A DNA stretch of 41,698 nt from Myxococcota bacterium (lineage in GTDB: Bacteria > Myxococcota_A > UBA9160 > UBA4427). Shown one piece after another: positions 7,613 to 15,797 of this stretch. The notes beneath the pieces are model-generated. The model had not been told where the DNA came from. It searched no databases and saw only the letters and a list, made by a program, of their open reading frames with translations. Every line of letters begins with the position of its first letter. Position 1 is the stretch's first letter. The stretch covers positions 1 to 41,698 of the forward strand of contig JAPKBZ010000036.1 of assembly GCA_028823175.1 (NCBI GenBank). Direction: 5' to 3'. Both the position numbers and the translations under genes were made by a program.

Positions 7613-9494
7613 CGATGACATCTTCGTCGGGACTCGACTCGCCCGCGGCCGGATCGCCGGCCGGATCTGCCTCCGCCTCCGCCGCAGACTCGGCCTTGTA
7701 GAGTGTCTCGGCAAGCTTGTGCAATTCGGCCTCGAGCTGCTGATTCGCCGCGTCGATACGAGCGGCCTCGTTGCTCTCGAGATCCTTCTTCGCCGACTCG
7801 ATCACGCCCTGCAGCGGAGCCTTGTCGCTGTCGCTGAGTTTCTCGGCGTTGTCCGAGAGCATCTTCTCCGCCTGGTAGATCATGCTGTCGAGTTGGTTGT
7901 GCTTCTCGATCTCCTCTCGGCGCTCGCTGTCGTGGCTCGCATTGGCCTCGGCCTCATGAACCATCTTGCCGATCTCTTCCTCGGAAAGTCCACCACTGCC
8001 CTCGATCCGAATCGACTGATCCTTCCCCGAAGCCTTGTCCGTCGCCGTCACGGACAAAATACCGTTCGAGTCGATGTCGAAGGTCACTTCGACCTGGGGA
8101 ATGCCCCGCGGTGCGGGAGGAATCCCATCGAGGATGAAGCGTCCGATTTCTCGGTTGTCCACCGCCATTTCCCGCTCACCCTGGAGCACCCTAATCTCAA
8201 CCTGAGGCTGATTGTCCGCCGCGGTGGAGAAGACATTCTGGGCCCGGGTGGGGATGGTGGTGTTGCGCTCGATCAGCTTGGTGGTCACGCCGCCAAGGGT
8301 TTCGATGCCCAGGGAAAGCGGCGTAACATCCAGCAATAGAACGTCTTTTACGTCTCCGGCGAGAACTCCACCCTGAATTGCGGCCCCCACAGCGACGACC
8401 TCATCGGGGTTGACCGTCTGGTTGGGTTCTTTGCCGAAGAGTTCCTGAACCCGCTGCCTCACAAGGGGCACGCGGGTCGATCCCCCAACGAGGACCACTT
8501 CGTTGATCTCCGAGGGCTTGAGCCCGGCATCCTTCAGCGCCTGGCGACAGGGCTCCAGAGTCCGCTCAACGAGATCGTCGATCAGTTGCTCGAACTTCGC
8601 ACGCGTCAACTTAAGCGTGAGGTGCTTGGGCCCTGTCTGATCCGCCGTGATGTAGGGAAGATTGATGTCGCTGGACTGGGCGGTGGAGAGTTCCATCTTC
8701 GCCTTTTCAGCGCCCTCCCTGAGTCGCTGGATCGCCATAGGGTCCTGGGTGAGATCGATCCCCTGATCCTTCTTGAATTCCTCGACCAGGTAGTCGATGA
8801 CGCGCTGGTCAAGATTATCTCCACCCAGGTGAGTGTCGCCATTCGTCGACTTCACCTCGACCACGTTCTCGCCGACTTCGAGGATCGAGACGTCGAAGGT
8901 TCCGCCACCAAAATCGTAAACGGCGATCTTCTCGTCCTCTTTCTTGTCGAGCCCGTACGCGAGAGCTGCAGCCGTCGGTTCGTTGATGATTCGCTTGACA
9001 TCAAGGCCGGCGATCTTGCCTGCATCCTTGGTGGCCTGGCGTTGCGAGTCGTTGAAGTACGCAGGAACGGTAATGACCGCTCCAGTCACTTCAGAGCCCA
9101 GATGGGCCTCTGCCGACGCCTTCAGCTTTGCCAGGGTCATCGCCGATATTTCCTGGGGCGTGTACTTTTTCTCGTCGATCTCCACCGCTACGCTGTCGTC
9201 TTTCCCCGCTACGATCTTGTAGGGCACCAGTCGAATCTCTTCCGGTACCTCGGAGAGTCGACGCCCAACGAAGCGCTTCACCGAGTAGACGGTCCTCTCG
9301 GGATTGGTCACCGATTGCCGTTTGGCGATGGCCCCGACCAAGCGCTCGCCGTCGTCTGTGAAGCCCACCACCGAGGGTGTCGTTCGCCCGCCTTCCTCGT
9401 TTGCGATGACCGTGGGCTGGCCGCCTTCCATCACGGCGACCACCGAGTTGGTGGTCCCGAGGTCGATCCCAATTACCTTGCCTGAATCCGCCAT
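7578..9494 (-). CDS. dnaK: chaperone protein DnaK (Hsp70)
   Basis: 638 aa, full length. The nucleotide-binding domain starts with the phosphate-1 motif [10 protein letters not shown] at residues 8-17 and has [13 protein letters not shown] and the phosphate-2 block [12 protein letters not shown]. The interdomain linker [14 protein letters not shown] leads to the substrate-binding domain, and the protein ends with the usual DVIDAEYTE tail. It uses ATP to refold proteins together with DnaJ and GrpE, neither of which is in the window. It is first gene of the minus-strand block. No CIRCE element is visible upstream. Confidence 0.99.
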   Translation of the reverse strand: MADSGKVIGIDLGTTNSVVAVMEGGQPTVIANEEGGRTTPSVVGFTDDGERLVGAIAKRQSVTNPERTVYSVKRFVGRRLSEVPEEIRLVPYKIVAGKDDSVAVEIDEKKYTPQEISAMTLAKLKASAEAHLGSEVTGAVITVPAYFNDSQRQATKDAGKIAGLDVKRIINEPTAAALAYGLDKKEDEKIAVYDFGGGTFDVSILEVGENVVEVKSTNGDTHLGGDNLDQRVIDYLVEEFKKDQGIDLTQDPMAIQRLREGAEKAKMELSTAQSSDINLPYITADQTGPKHLTLKLTRAKFEQLIDDLVERTLEPCRQALKDAGLKPSEINEVVLVGGSTRVPLVRQRVQELFGKEPNQTVNPDEVVAVGAAIQGGVLAGDVKDVLLLDVTPLSLGIETLGGVTTKLIERNTTIPTRAQNVFSTAADNQPQVEIRVLQGEREMAVDNREIGRFILDGIPPAPRGIPQVEVTFDIDSNGILSVTATDKASGKDQSIRIEGSGGLSEEEIGKMVHEAEANASHDSERREEIEKHNQLDSMIYQAEKMLSDNAEKLSDSDKAPLQGVIESAKKDLESNEAARIDAANQQLEAELHKLAETLYKAESAAEAEADPAGDPAAGESSPDEDVIDAEYTEEKDNS

Positions 9495-9559
9495 AACGAC
9501 TTATTTCCTTCCGTGAATCGGGTCCGCACCGGTCGGGTGACCTGAGCGCAGGCCCTAAT

Positions 9560-9572
9560 AAAACAGTGTTTT
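9560..9572. promoter_or_regulatory. palindrome AAAACA-G-TGTTTT upstream of dnaK
   Basis: A perfect 6+1+6 inverted repeat lies about 65 bp upstream of the dnaK start in a locally AT-rich patch. It is framed by a looser inverted repeat (GGCCCTAA at 9551 and TTAGGCC near 9581). It could be an operator or part of the heat-shock promoter. The assignment is inferred from position and symmetry alone. Confidence 0.35.
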
Positions 9573-9886
9573 TAAGAGCTTTAGGCCGCACCCACCCTCG
9601 GCAATCCGCCGATTGGGGCCGAGCCCTTGCAAGACCAGACCAAAGGTTGGAGCGAAGCGGCCTTTGTCAACTTCCAGCGCGAATTTCGCCGCCATGAAAT
9701 TCAAATCTCAGCCGGAAAAGATTTCCCCCGTGGGGTGTTTGCGTTTTCAGGTCCTCCCGGAAACGAATTCAGAGCGGGCGGGTACCCACTCTGGATGCCC
9801 AGCAACCCGATCCCGATCCGAATCCGAAGCAACCCCGGCGAGGCTCCCAATGCCCACTAACCTTTTGAAATTACGGGGCGTTTCTC

Positions 9887-9915
9887 TTGGATCGATGCGC
9901 TCGGGGGGCTATGTT
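9887..9915 (+). promoter_or_regulatory. candidate promoter for the gsp operon
   Basis: TTGGAT (9887-9892) and TATGTT (9910-9915) are separated by exactly 17 bp, a reasonable but weak sigma70 match. It would leave a leader of about 200 bp before gspC. Matches this weak occur by chance. Confidence 0.25.
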
Positions 9916-10124
9916 GCAGCCGCCCACCAGCGCGGGAGTGCGCCGAGGGGCGAAGAGACGGGTCCGAGAGCCTCATGGGGGGGAGCTTTGGACAATTTTC
10001 GGCCGTGGACCGAACTCCGGAAACGCGCGGGGCGGCCCAGGGGCCGGCGAGCGCGACGAGGGACTCGATCCTCCGCGCGGAATTCGCACAGGGCGGACTA
10101 AATTAGGGGGGAGACAGCCAGGGA

Positions 10125-11039
10125 ATGTCCATTCTCGGCATCCGCGTAGCCAACCTGCTGCTCTTCGCGTTGAGCTGCTATCTCGTGGCCAACATCATCA
10201 ACCGGGTGGGCGCCTTCGCGCTAATCCCGGAGGGACAGTCATTGGCCGCGGTCGCGTCTCCCACTCTGCCCACCGCCCTGCCCTGGTCGAAGCGGCAAAT
10301 GATCCTGGATCGCAACCTCTTCGGCGCTCAAGTGGTGGAAGAGCAGCCCCTCGAAGAGCCGGAACCCGAAGAGGACCTCCAAAAGACCCGTCTCCCGCTC
10401 AGGTTGCTCGGCACGGTGGCCTCCGAGGATCATGTCGTGGCCAGTGCCGCCATCGAGAATACCCAGGACCGACTTCACCAGGTGGTCCGCACCGGCCACA
10501 CCCTCAACAAGTTCTCGGACGTGGTCGTTGCGCGCATCGAACGCGGCCGGGTGGTTTTGCAGAATGGGGCCCAGCGCGAGGAACTTCTGCTGGATCCCAA
10601 CGGCCCGTCCCTGCCCTCTCCGATCGTGGCGAAGCGGCCCAGCCCGCGAGCCAGCCGACGGCGAGCATCACCCCCCGCCAAGACAAACGTCCAGGAGCGA
10701 CTCGAAGAGATGACAAAGAGCGGAGCCGGCCAGGGCGCAGTGGCGCTCTTGGGCCAAGCCCGATTCCTCCCCAAATATCAGTCCGGGAAGATGAAGGGAA
10801 TCGAACTCAGCCAGATCAAGGCCGATAGCTTCTTTGAGAAAATCGGGCTTATCGATGGAGACGTCATCACGTCGATCAACGGGCTCCTCATCGACGACCC
10901 CTCTGCACAGCAGGAACTTCTGGGCGCCTTCACGGGCTCCGACGAATTGGTGGCCGAAGTCACAGCGGCTGATGGAACAACGCGCCAAATCCAAGCCGAT
11001 GCATCACTGATCAGCAGCATGATGTCGGGAGGCCAGTAG
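10125..11039 (+). CDS. gspC: type II secretion system protein GspC
   Basis: 304 aa inner-membrane component that links the cytoplasmic-side platform to the secretin. It has a short cytoplasmic start and one transmembrane segment at about residues 8-28. The periplasmic homology region begins with the family motif ILDRNLFG near 60-67 and continues through LRLLGTV and a VVARIERGRVVLQ strand. A basic, Ser/Pro/Arg-rich linker lies at about 170-190. The C-terminus (about 205-295) is a PDZ-like domain (FFEKIGLIDGDVITSINGL). It is the first gene of the operon and is followed after 17 bp by gspD. The upstream AGGGGGGAG and AGGGA stretch supplies the ribosome-binding site. Confidence 0.93.
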   Translation: MSILGIRVANLLLFALSCYLVANIINRVGAFALIPEGQSLAAVASPTLPTALPWSKRQMILDRNLFGAQVVEEQPLEEPEPEEDLQKTRLPLRLLGTVASEDHVVASAAIENTQDRLHQVVRTGHTLNKFSDVVVARIERGRVVLQNGAQREELLLDPNGPSLPSPIVAKRPSPRASRRRASPPAKTNVQERLEEMTKSGAGQGAVALLGQARFLPKYQSGKMKGIELSQIKADSFFEKIGLIDGDVITSINGLLIDDPSAQQELLGAFTGSDELVAEVTAADGTTRQIQADASLISSMMSGGQ

Positions 11040-11056
11040 AGCCCGTGGAGGAATTA

Positions 11057-13609
11057 ATGCGGAGGTTGAGCGTCCTTAGGAGCCCCATCGCCATGTGGCT
11101 CGCTGCCATTTGCCTGCTGCCCGGCCTGGCCATCGCCCAGGAGGGCGGCACTAACTCGCCAGCGGACAAGCGATTTAGCGAAGGGAGCGAACTCGTCCAG
11201 CTTGACTTCAAGGATGTCGAACTCGCTGCCATCATCGAAACAATCGCACGAATCACGGGCCGCAACTTCATCTACGACGACCGGGTGCGTGGCCGAGTCA
11301 CGATCGTCTCCCCTTCGGAAGTAACTGTCGATCAAGCCTTCGCCGTCTTCGAATCTGTTCTTAAAATCAAGGGTTTTACCGCGGTTCCCGGACCGGGCGG
11401 AGTCCTCAAAATCGTCCCTGTGCGCGACGCGAAGGAATCAAGCATCGAGACGATCAAGGATAATCGTCCAAGCCCGAACAGGGATTCGTTTGTCACGCGG
11501 TTGGTTCCCCTCCTCTATATCGATGCCGAGGCCATCACGAATACTATCAAGCCCCTGGTTTCCAAAGACGCGTCAATGGTCGCTTACGCCCCAACGAATA
11601 CGATCATCCTCACGGATACCGAGGCCAATATTCGCCGATTGCTCTCGATCCTCGAAGCGATCGATATCAAAACCTACAAGGAAGAACTTGCGGTTCTCAA
11701 GGTTGAATACGCCGACGCAACCACCCTTGGCGAACAAATCTCGGAGATCTACGGCGCATCGGTTTCAGCCGCCGCGGGCTCGGGCTCAGCAGCGCGTTCG
11801 CGCCGGAGTTCGTCGCGCCGAGGCAACACAGCGTCAGCCACGCCCACCACGAGTGGTTCCCCTGAGTCAAAGGTCCGAATCATGACCGACGAGCGGACCA
11901 ATTCGCTGCTCGTCCTTGCTTCCCGAACAGCCCTCGTCGATATCAGGGATCTCGTCCGCAAGCTCGATGTCCCGCTGGTGGGCGGTGGACGAATTCACGT
12001 CTACTACCTCAGCCACGCCGACTCCGAGGAATTGGCCTCCACCCTCTCCAGCATGCTCTCGGGGCAAGAAAGGTCCTCACCGACCCCGGGCCGCACCGGC
12101 GCTGCGGGAGGGCAGGTTCAGAACCTCCGGTCTCAAGTCACGGCCCTCGCCGAAGGAATCACCCTCAGCCCCGACCCCGCAACCAACTCTCTGGTCATCC
12201 AGGCGAGCAAGGAGGCCTACGAGGCCCTCGTCGCTGTGATTCAGCAGCTCGATATCCCGCGGCCCCAGGTTCTGGTCGAGGCGCTAATCATCGAAGTCGA
12301 CGTCACCGATGGAATCGACCTCGGTGTCAACTGGACGATCAACGCCATCAACGGCGACCAGCAATTTTACTTCTCGACGGCGCAAGCCGCGGTAGGCGGA
12401 TCCGCAGGAGACATCGCCGGAGTGATCAAGAGTGCGTTCCAAACGGGTGCGGACGGCATTACCCCCACCGAGACAGGCGCCAGCGGAACCAACTACGATG
12501 CCGTGATCCAGGCAGCAGCGAAGGATACCAACCTTAACGTCGTCTCCTCGCCCCATATCCTGACCTCTGATAACGAGGAAGCGGAAATTCGGATCGGCAA
12601 CAACATCCCGATCATTACCAGCCGGGTAAACTCCGCGACGGGCAATGCTTCTGGCCTAGCTAGTTCCGTCAACGTCGAGCGGCAGGATATCGGCGTCACC
12701 CTTCGGGTCACCCCGCAGATCAGCGAGGGCGACACCCTTCGCCTGAAGATCTTCCAGGAACTCACGGATATCAACAGCGCCCTGCAGGATGGCGTGGGGA
12801 CTGCCGACGAAGTGGGCGTGGCGCTCTTCAATCGACAAATCGACAATACCGTGGTCGTCAAGGACGGGGAAACAGTAGTCGTCGGCGGTCTCATCAGCGA
12901 TCGCTGGCAGAACGACGAGTTCAAGGTTCCGTTCCTTGGAGATATTCCGGGGCTCGGCTGGGCGTTCAAGACCACCAGCAAGGAACTCCGGAAGATAAAT
13001 CTCCTCGTATTCCTCACGCCACACATCATCCGAAACGCCGCCGAGATGGAATACGAGACCATCCGAAAGCGGATGGATTTCGAGGATGATCTCGGCGAGA
13101 ACTACCACATAGATCCGGAACCGGGAGAGGCGCTCACTAAAACCGACGGCATCATCGACAAGGGCATCAACCCCGCCTACGACGCCCTCCGTAAGCATTC
13201 AGGCCGTTACTCTCCCCAGCGCCGCAAGGAGCTTAAAGCACAAATTCGAGATCAGGAGCGCCTCGCCCAGGAGATTGCCACCGAGGAAACGACTCGTTCT
13301 GCCTATGGCCTGCGCGTCAAGCTCTTCAGCAACGAAAAGGACGCCGCTGCCGCCCTGGTCGAGCTCATCGACGCGGGCTACGACGGCTCCGTCATGTCGA
13401 GCAGCGCGGGCGGACAGGTGGTCTACGAGTTGCTGGCCGGACCCTACGTGGACCTAAAGGCGGCCAAGGCACAGGCCGAAGTATTGTCTAAGGTCTACGA
13501 TTTTAACCCCGTGGTGACTATCCTCGAAGCAGGTGAGACGGGGACGAAATCCCAAAAGAAGCCAGCCGCGTCCGAAGACTCCGGCGGAGGAAAACAATGG
13601 CCGGAGTGA
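11057..13609 (+). CDS. gspD: type II secretion secretin GspD with C-terminal SPOR-like domain
   Basis: 850 aa. The ATG at 11057 is chosen because GGAGG precedes it and a signal peptide follows, ending near AIAQ; an in-frame GTG at 11045 overlaps that ribosome-binding site. After a plug-like N0 domain (LVQLDFKDVELAAIIETIA) come N1-N3 ring domains, with a Ser/Arg/Gly-rich insert near residues 238-270. The secretin barrel follows, with VVSSPHILTSDNEEAEIRIG (residues 495-514) and VVVGGLISDRW to LVFLTPHII. Residues about 750-822 resemble a SPOR peptidoglycan-binding domain (LRVKLFSNEKDAAAALVEL ... YELLAGPY). The last three residues (WPE) come from a tandem duplication: the homologous downstream copy ends GGGKQ followed by stop. 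It forms the outer-membrane exit pore. Confidence 0.97.
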   Translation: MRRLSVLRSPIAMWLAAICLLPGLAIAQEGGTNSPADKRFSEGSELVQLDFKDVELAAIIETIARITGRNFIYDDRVRGRVTIVSPSEVTVDQAFAVFESVLKIKGFTAVPGPGGVLKIVPVRDAKESSIETIKDNRPSPNRDSFVTRLVPLLYIDAEAITNTIKPLVSKDASMVAYAPTNTIILTDTEANIRRLLSILEAIDIKTYKEELAVLKVEYADATTLGEQISEIYGASVSAAAGSGSAARSRRSSSRRGNTASATPTTSGSPESKVRIMTDERTNSLLVLASRTALVDIRDLVRKLDVPLVGGGRIHVYYLSHADSEELASTLSSMLSGQERSSPTPGRTGAAGGQVQNLRSQVTALAEGITLSPDPATNSLVIQASKEAYEALVAVIQQLDIPRPQVLVEALIIEVDVTDGIDLGVNWTINAINGDQQFYFSTAQAAVGGSAGDIAGVIKSAFQTGADGITPTETGASGTNYDAVIQAAAKDTNLNVVSSPHILTSDNEEAEIRIGNNIPIITSRVNSATGNASGLASSVNVERQDIGVTLRVTPQISEGDTLRLKIFQELTDINSALQDGVGTADEVGVALFNRQIDNTVVVKDGETVVVGGLISDRWQNDEFKVPFLGDIPGLGWAFKTTSKELRKINLLVFLTPHIIRNAAEMEYETIRKRMDFEDDLGENYHIDPEPGEALTKTDGIIDKGINPAYDALRKHSGRYSPQRRKELKAQIRDQERLAQEIATEETTRSAYGLRVKLFSNEKDAAAALVELIDAGYDGSVMSSSAGGQVVYELLAGPYVDLKAAKAQAEVLSKVYDFNPVVTILEAGETGTKSQKKPAASEDSGGGKQWPE
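12416..13599 (+). repeat. duplicated unit of gspD (first copy)
   Basis: The unit runs from codon 454 of gspD to just past the old end of the gene. Its two ends recur directly downstream. Segment A (12416-12682) matches 13600-13866 with 11 mismatches and no gaps, and segment B (13529-13599) matches 13870-13940 with 4 mismatches. The pattern A...B-A'B' is that of a 1,184-bp direct tandem duplication whose second copy lacks 843 bp (281 codons). Confidence 0.9.
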
Positions 13610-13941
13610 TCAAGAGTGCGTTCACAACGGGTGCGGACGGCATTACCCCCACCGAGACAGGCGCCAGCGGAACCCACTACGATGCCGTGATCCAGACAGC
13701 AGCGAAGGATACCAACCTTAACGTCGTCTCCTCGCCCCATATCCTCACCTCTGATAACGAGGAAGCGGGAATTCGGATCGGCAACAACATCCCGATCATT
13801 CCCAGCCGGGCAAATTCTGCGACGGGCAATGTTTCTGGCCTAGCTAGTTCCGTCAACGTCGAGCGGGCGGCAGGTGGGACGGGGACGAAATCCCTAAAGA
13901 AGCCAGCCGCGTCCGAAGGCTCCGGCGGAGGAAAGCAATGA
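13597..13941 (+). CDS. chimeric gspD-fragment reading frame (secretin core piece + GspD tail)
   Basis: 114 aa, intact. Residues 2-90 copy GspD 454-542, including the conserved secretin gate block (VVSSPHILTSDNEEAGIRIG). Residues about 92-114 copy the GspD tail 825-847. No signal peptide, ring domains or SPOR domain remain. GGCGGAGG lies 5-6 bases before the ATG, as strong as any site in the operon. The ATG lies inside the last codons of gspD (13-bp overlap), and the stop overlaps the gspE start (ATGA). Of the codon changes from the parent copy, about 10 alter the amino acid and 4 are silent, with a proline and several glycines introduced, which suggests weak constraint. It may be a translated remnant, a spacer that keeps gspE coupled, or a new small protein; without a signal peptide it cannot be a working secretin. 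Confidence 0.6.
   Translation: MAGVIKSAFTTGADGITPTETGASGTHYDAVIQTAAKDTNLNVVSSPHILTSDNEEAGIRIGNNIPIIPSRANSATGNVSGLASSVNVERAAGGTGTKSLKKPAASEGSGGGKQ
13600..13940 (+). repeat. duplicated unit of gspD (second copy, internally deleted)
   Basis: A' (13600-13866) is joined to B' (13870-13940) by GCG. The breakpoints share a short GCAGG: in gspD it follows GAGCG in segment A (GAGCGGCAGG, ending 12686) and starts segment B (13529-13533). This suggests deletion between short homologies. Reading frame is kept through the junction. Confidence 0.88.
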
Positions 13942-15680
13942 CTGACCCGGCTCATCGAGGTCAACTCGACTTGGGCGAGGTCCTCCTACAGAACTCCCGT
14001 TTGGAGCCCGAGCAACTCGAAAAGGCTCGACTTCGTCAACAGACAAGCCGGGCTCGTCTCGGGGAGATCCTTGTCGACGAGGGGATATTGAACGCCGACG
14101 AGGTGCTCGCGGGCACCGGAGAGCAGTTGGGTCTCGAATTTCGTCAGTCCATCGACGTTGGCGAGATCGACGAGAAGTTGATCCACCACGTTCCGATTTC
14201 ATTTGCCAAGCAGCACGGTGTACTTCCACTCCATTTCAGCGAAGACGAAAACCTGCTGAGAGTTGCCACTTCCAACCCCTTCGATGCCGCCCCCCTCGAC
14301 GATCTCCGAATCCTCTTCGGTGCGGAAGACATCGAGATCGTGCTCTCCGGTCGGCGTGCCGTCACTACGGCGATCAACGAGATCTACGATCGCGGTGCCG
14401 CCGAGACAGGCCTGTTGGCCGAAGAGGCCACCGACGACCTGGATGCCCTGGCCGACGAAGCCTCCCATGAGCCTCAGGACCTCTTGGAAGCCACCGACGA
14501 CGCCCCGATTATCCGCCTGGTCAACTCGCTCCTGCAGCACGCTGTCAAGGAGAGAGCGAGCGATATCCACATCGAGCCCTTCGAAAAAGAAATTCGCGTC
14601 CGCTTTCGTATCGACGACGTCCTCTACGAACCGATGAAGCCCCTGCCCCGAACTCTCCAGGCGAGCATCGCTTCGCGTATCAAAATCATGGGCAACCTCG
14701 ATATCGCCGAAAAACGTCTCCCTCAGGATGGTCGCATCCGCCTCAAGATCGCCGGGCGCGATTACGACGTTCGCCTTTCGACAGTCCCCGTCGCCTTCGG
14801 CGAGAGGCTTGTCCTCCGCCTGCTCCCGGACACCCAGACCCTCCTCGACCTCGAGAAGATCGGATTCAACCCGGAACAACGGCGAGTCCTAGAGCGGATC
14901 GTCCGCCGGCCGAACGGGATTTTCCTCGTGACAGGCCCGACAGGCAGCGGCAAGACCACAACCCTTCACGCCAGCCTCTCGGAAATCAACCATATCGACA
15001 AGAACATCATCACCATCGAAGAACCCGTGGAAATCACGCAAAAGGGAATCAGCCAGATCGAGGTCAACCCGAAAATCAACCTGAGCTTTTCCACCGGCCT
15101 TCGAGCCATCCTCCGTCAGGATCCCAATGTTGTGCTCGTAGGCGAGATCCGGGACAAGGAAACGGCCGATATCGCGATCCAGGCATCCCTCACCGGCCAC
15201 CTCGTCCTCTCCACGCTGCACACCAACGACGCCGCCAGTGCGATTACCCGGCTGGTGGATATGGGAGTCGAACCCTTCCTGGTCGGCTCCTCCCTGGTTG
15301 GAGTTCTGGCCCAACGCCTCGTCCGAGTGCTCTGCACCGAATGCCGCGAAGCCTACACCCCTACGGGAGAGGAGTTGAAAGAGGCCGGCATCGATGACCC
15401 GGGGACGCCCTTAACGCTTTACAGGGGTAAGGGCTGTGCAAATTGCGCCCATACCGGCTACCAGGGACGACTTGGAATTTTCGAACTGATGCTCGTCGAA
15501 GACTCGATCCGAGCCATGGTTTCGAAGAACGTCGACGCCAAGACCATCAAGAAACAAGCCGTGAAACAGGGAATGGGCACCCTCCGACAAGATGGGGCCC
15601 GCAAAGTATTGCAGGGAATCACGTCGATGGCTGAACTCCTCCGGGCAACGGAAGAAGAAGGTACCATCGACCAAATCTAA
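13938..15680 (+). CDS. gspE: type II secretion ATPase GspE
   Basis: 580 aa hexameric traffic ATPase on the cytoplasmic face that powers pseudopilus assembly. N1/N2-type domains cover about 1-180 (LGEVLLQNSRLEPEQLEKAR). The ATPase domain has Walker A GPTGSGKT at 333-340, an Asp box, Walker B NVVLVGEIRD at 397-406 and the His box HLVLSTLHTNDA at 421-432. A tetracysteine zinc module is complete: Cys466/Cys469 and Cys500/Cys503. The ATG overlaps the stop of the upstream chimeric frame, which supplies GGCGGAGGAAAG as the ribosome-binding site. It was presumably coupled to gspD before the duplication. Confidence 0.97.
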   Translation: MTDPAHRGQLDLGEVLLQNSRLEPEQLEKARLRQQTSRARLGEILVDEGILNADEVLAGTGEQLGLEFRQSIDVGEIDEKLIHHVPISFAKQHGVLPLHFSEDENLLRVATSNPFDAAPLDDLRILFGAEDIEIVLSGRRAVTTAINEIYDRGAAETGLLAEEATDDLDALADEASHEPQDLLEATDDAPIIRLVNSLLQHAVKERASDIHIEPFEKEIRVRFRIDDVLYEPMKPLPRTLQASIASRIKIMGNLDIAEKRLPQDGRIRLKIAGRDYDVRLSTVPVAFGERLVLRLLPDTQTLLDLEKIGFNPEQRRVLERIVRRPNGIFLVTGPTGSGKTTTLHASLSEINHIDKNIITIEEPVEITQKGISQIEVNPKINLSFSTGLRAILRQDPNVVLVGEIRDKETADIAIQASLTGHLVLSTLHTNDAASAITRLVDMGVEPFLVGSSLVGVLAQRLVRVLCTECREAYTPTGEELKEAGIDDPGTPLTLYRGKGCANCAHTGYQGRLGIFELMLVEDSIRAMVSKNVDAKTIKKQAVKQGMGTLRQDGARKVLQGITSMAELLRATEEEGTIDQI

Positions 15681-15694
15681 CCTTGAGCTCAAGG
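15681..15694. promoter_or_regulatory. perfect 14-bp palindrome after gspE
   Basis: CCTTGAGCTCAAGG begins at the base after the gspE stop codon, inside a 117-bp gap before gspF that otherwise shows nothing. A symmetric DNA site could bind a dimeric regulator. As RNA it could fold only into a very tight hairpin. It has no T-run, so it is not a terminator. Confidence 0.3.
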
Positions 15695-15797
15695 TCAAGA
15701 CCAACCGAAATCTGACGCTGACCCAGACCAGACGGACTGGACCAAGCGAAAACAATGGGCCAAAACGCCCGAAAAAAGGCCAGTTGGAGCGCGGATC

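Larger units (their letters stand above)
9495..10124. other. divergent intergenic region between dnaK and gspC
   Basis: 630 bp with no convincing gene. It must hold the promoters for dnaK (leftward) and for the secretion operon (rightward). I see a 13-bp palindrome near the dnaK side and one weak sigma70-like promoter facing gspC, both listed separately. A 162-codon open frame at 9613-10101 has no ribosome-binding site or recognisable protein features and is judged spurious. No CIRCE or clear sigma32 promoter is seen. Confidence 0.7.

Noticed and set aside
8586-9485. 299-codon frame antisense to dnaK
   Set aside because: Long antisense frames are a known by-product of dnaK codon pattern; dnaK itself is complete.
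9495-9620. CIRCE/HrcA operator before dnaK
   Set aside because: No TTAGCACTC-N9-GAGTGCTAA or close variant was found.
9613-10101. 162-codon open frame between dnaK and gspC
   Set aside because: Its composition is Arg/Pro/Ser-rich as in chance frames of GC-rich DNA; no start site or domain is visible.
12416-13940. Diversity-generating retroelement (template/variable repeat) as the cause of the gspD repeats
   Set aside because: Differences are not adenine-specific, and no reverse transcriptase is in the window.
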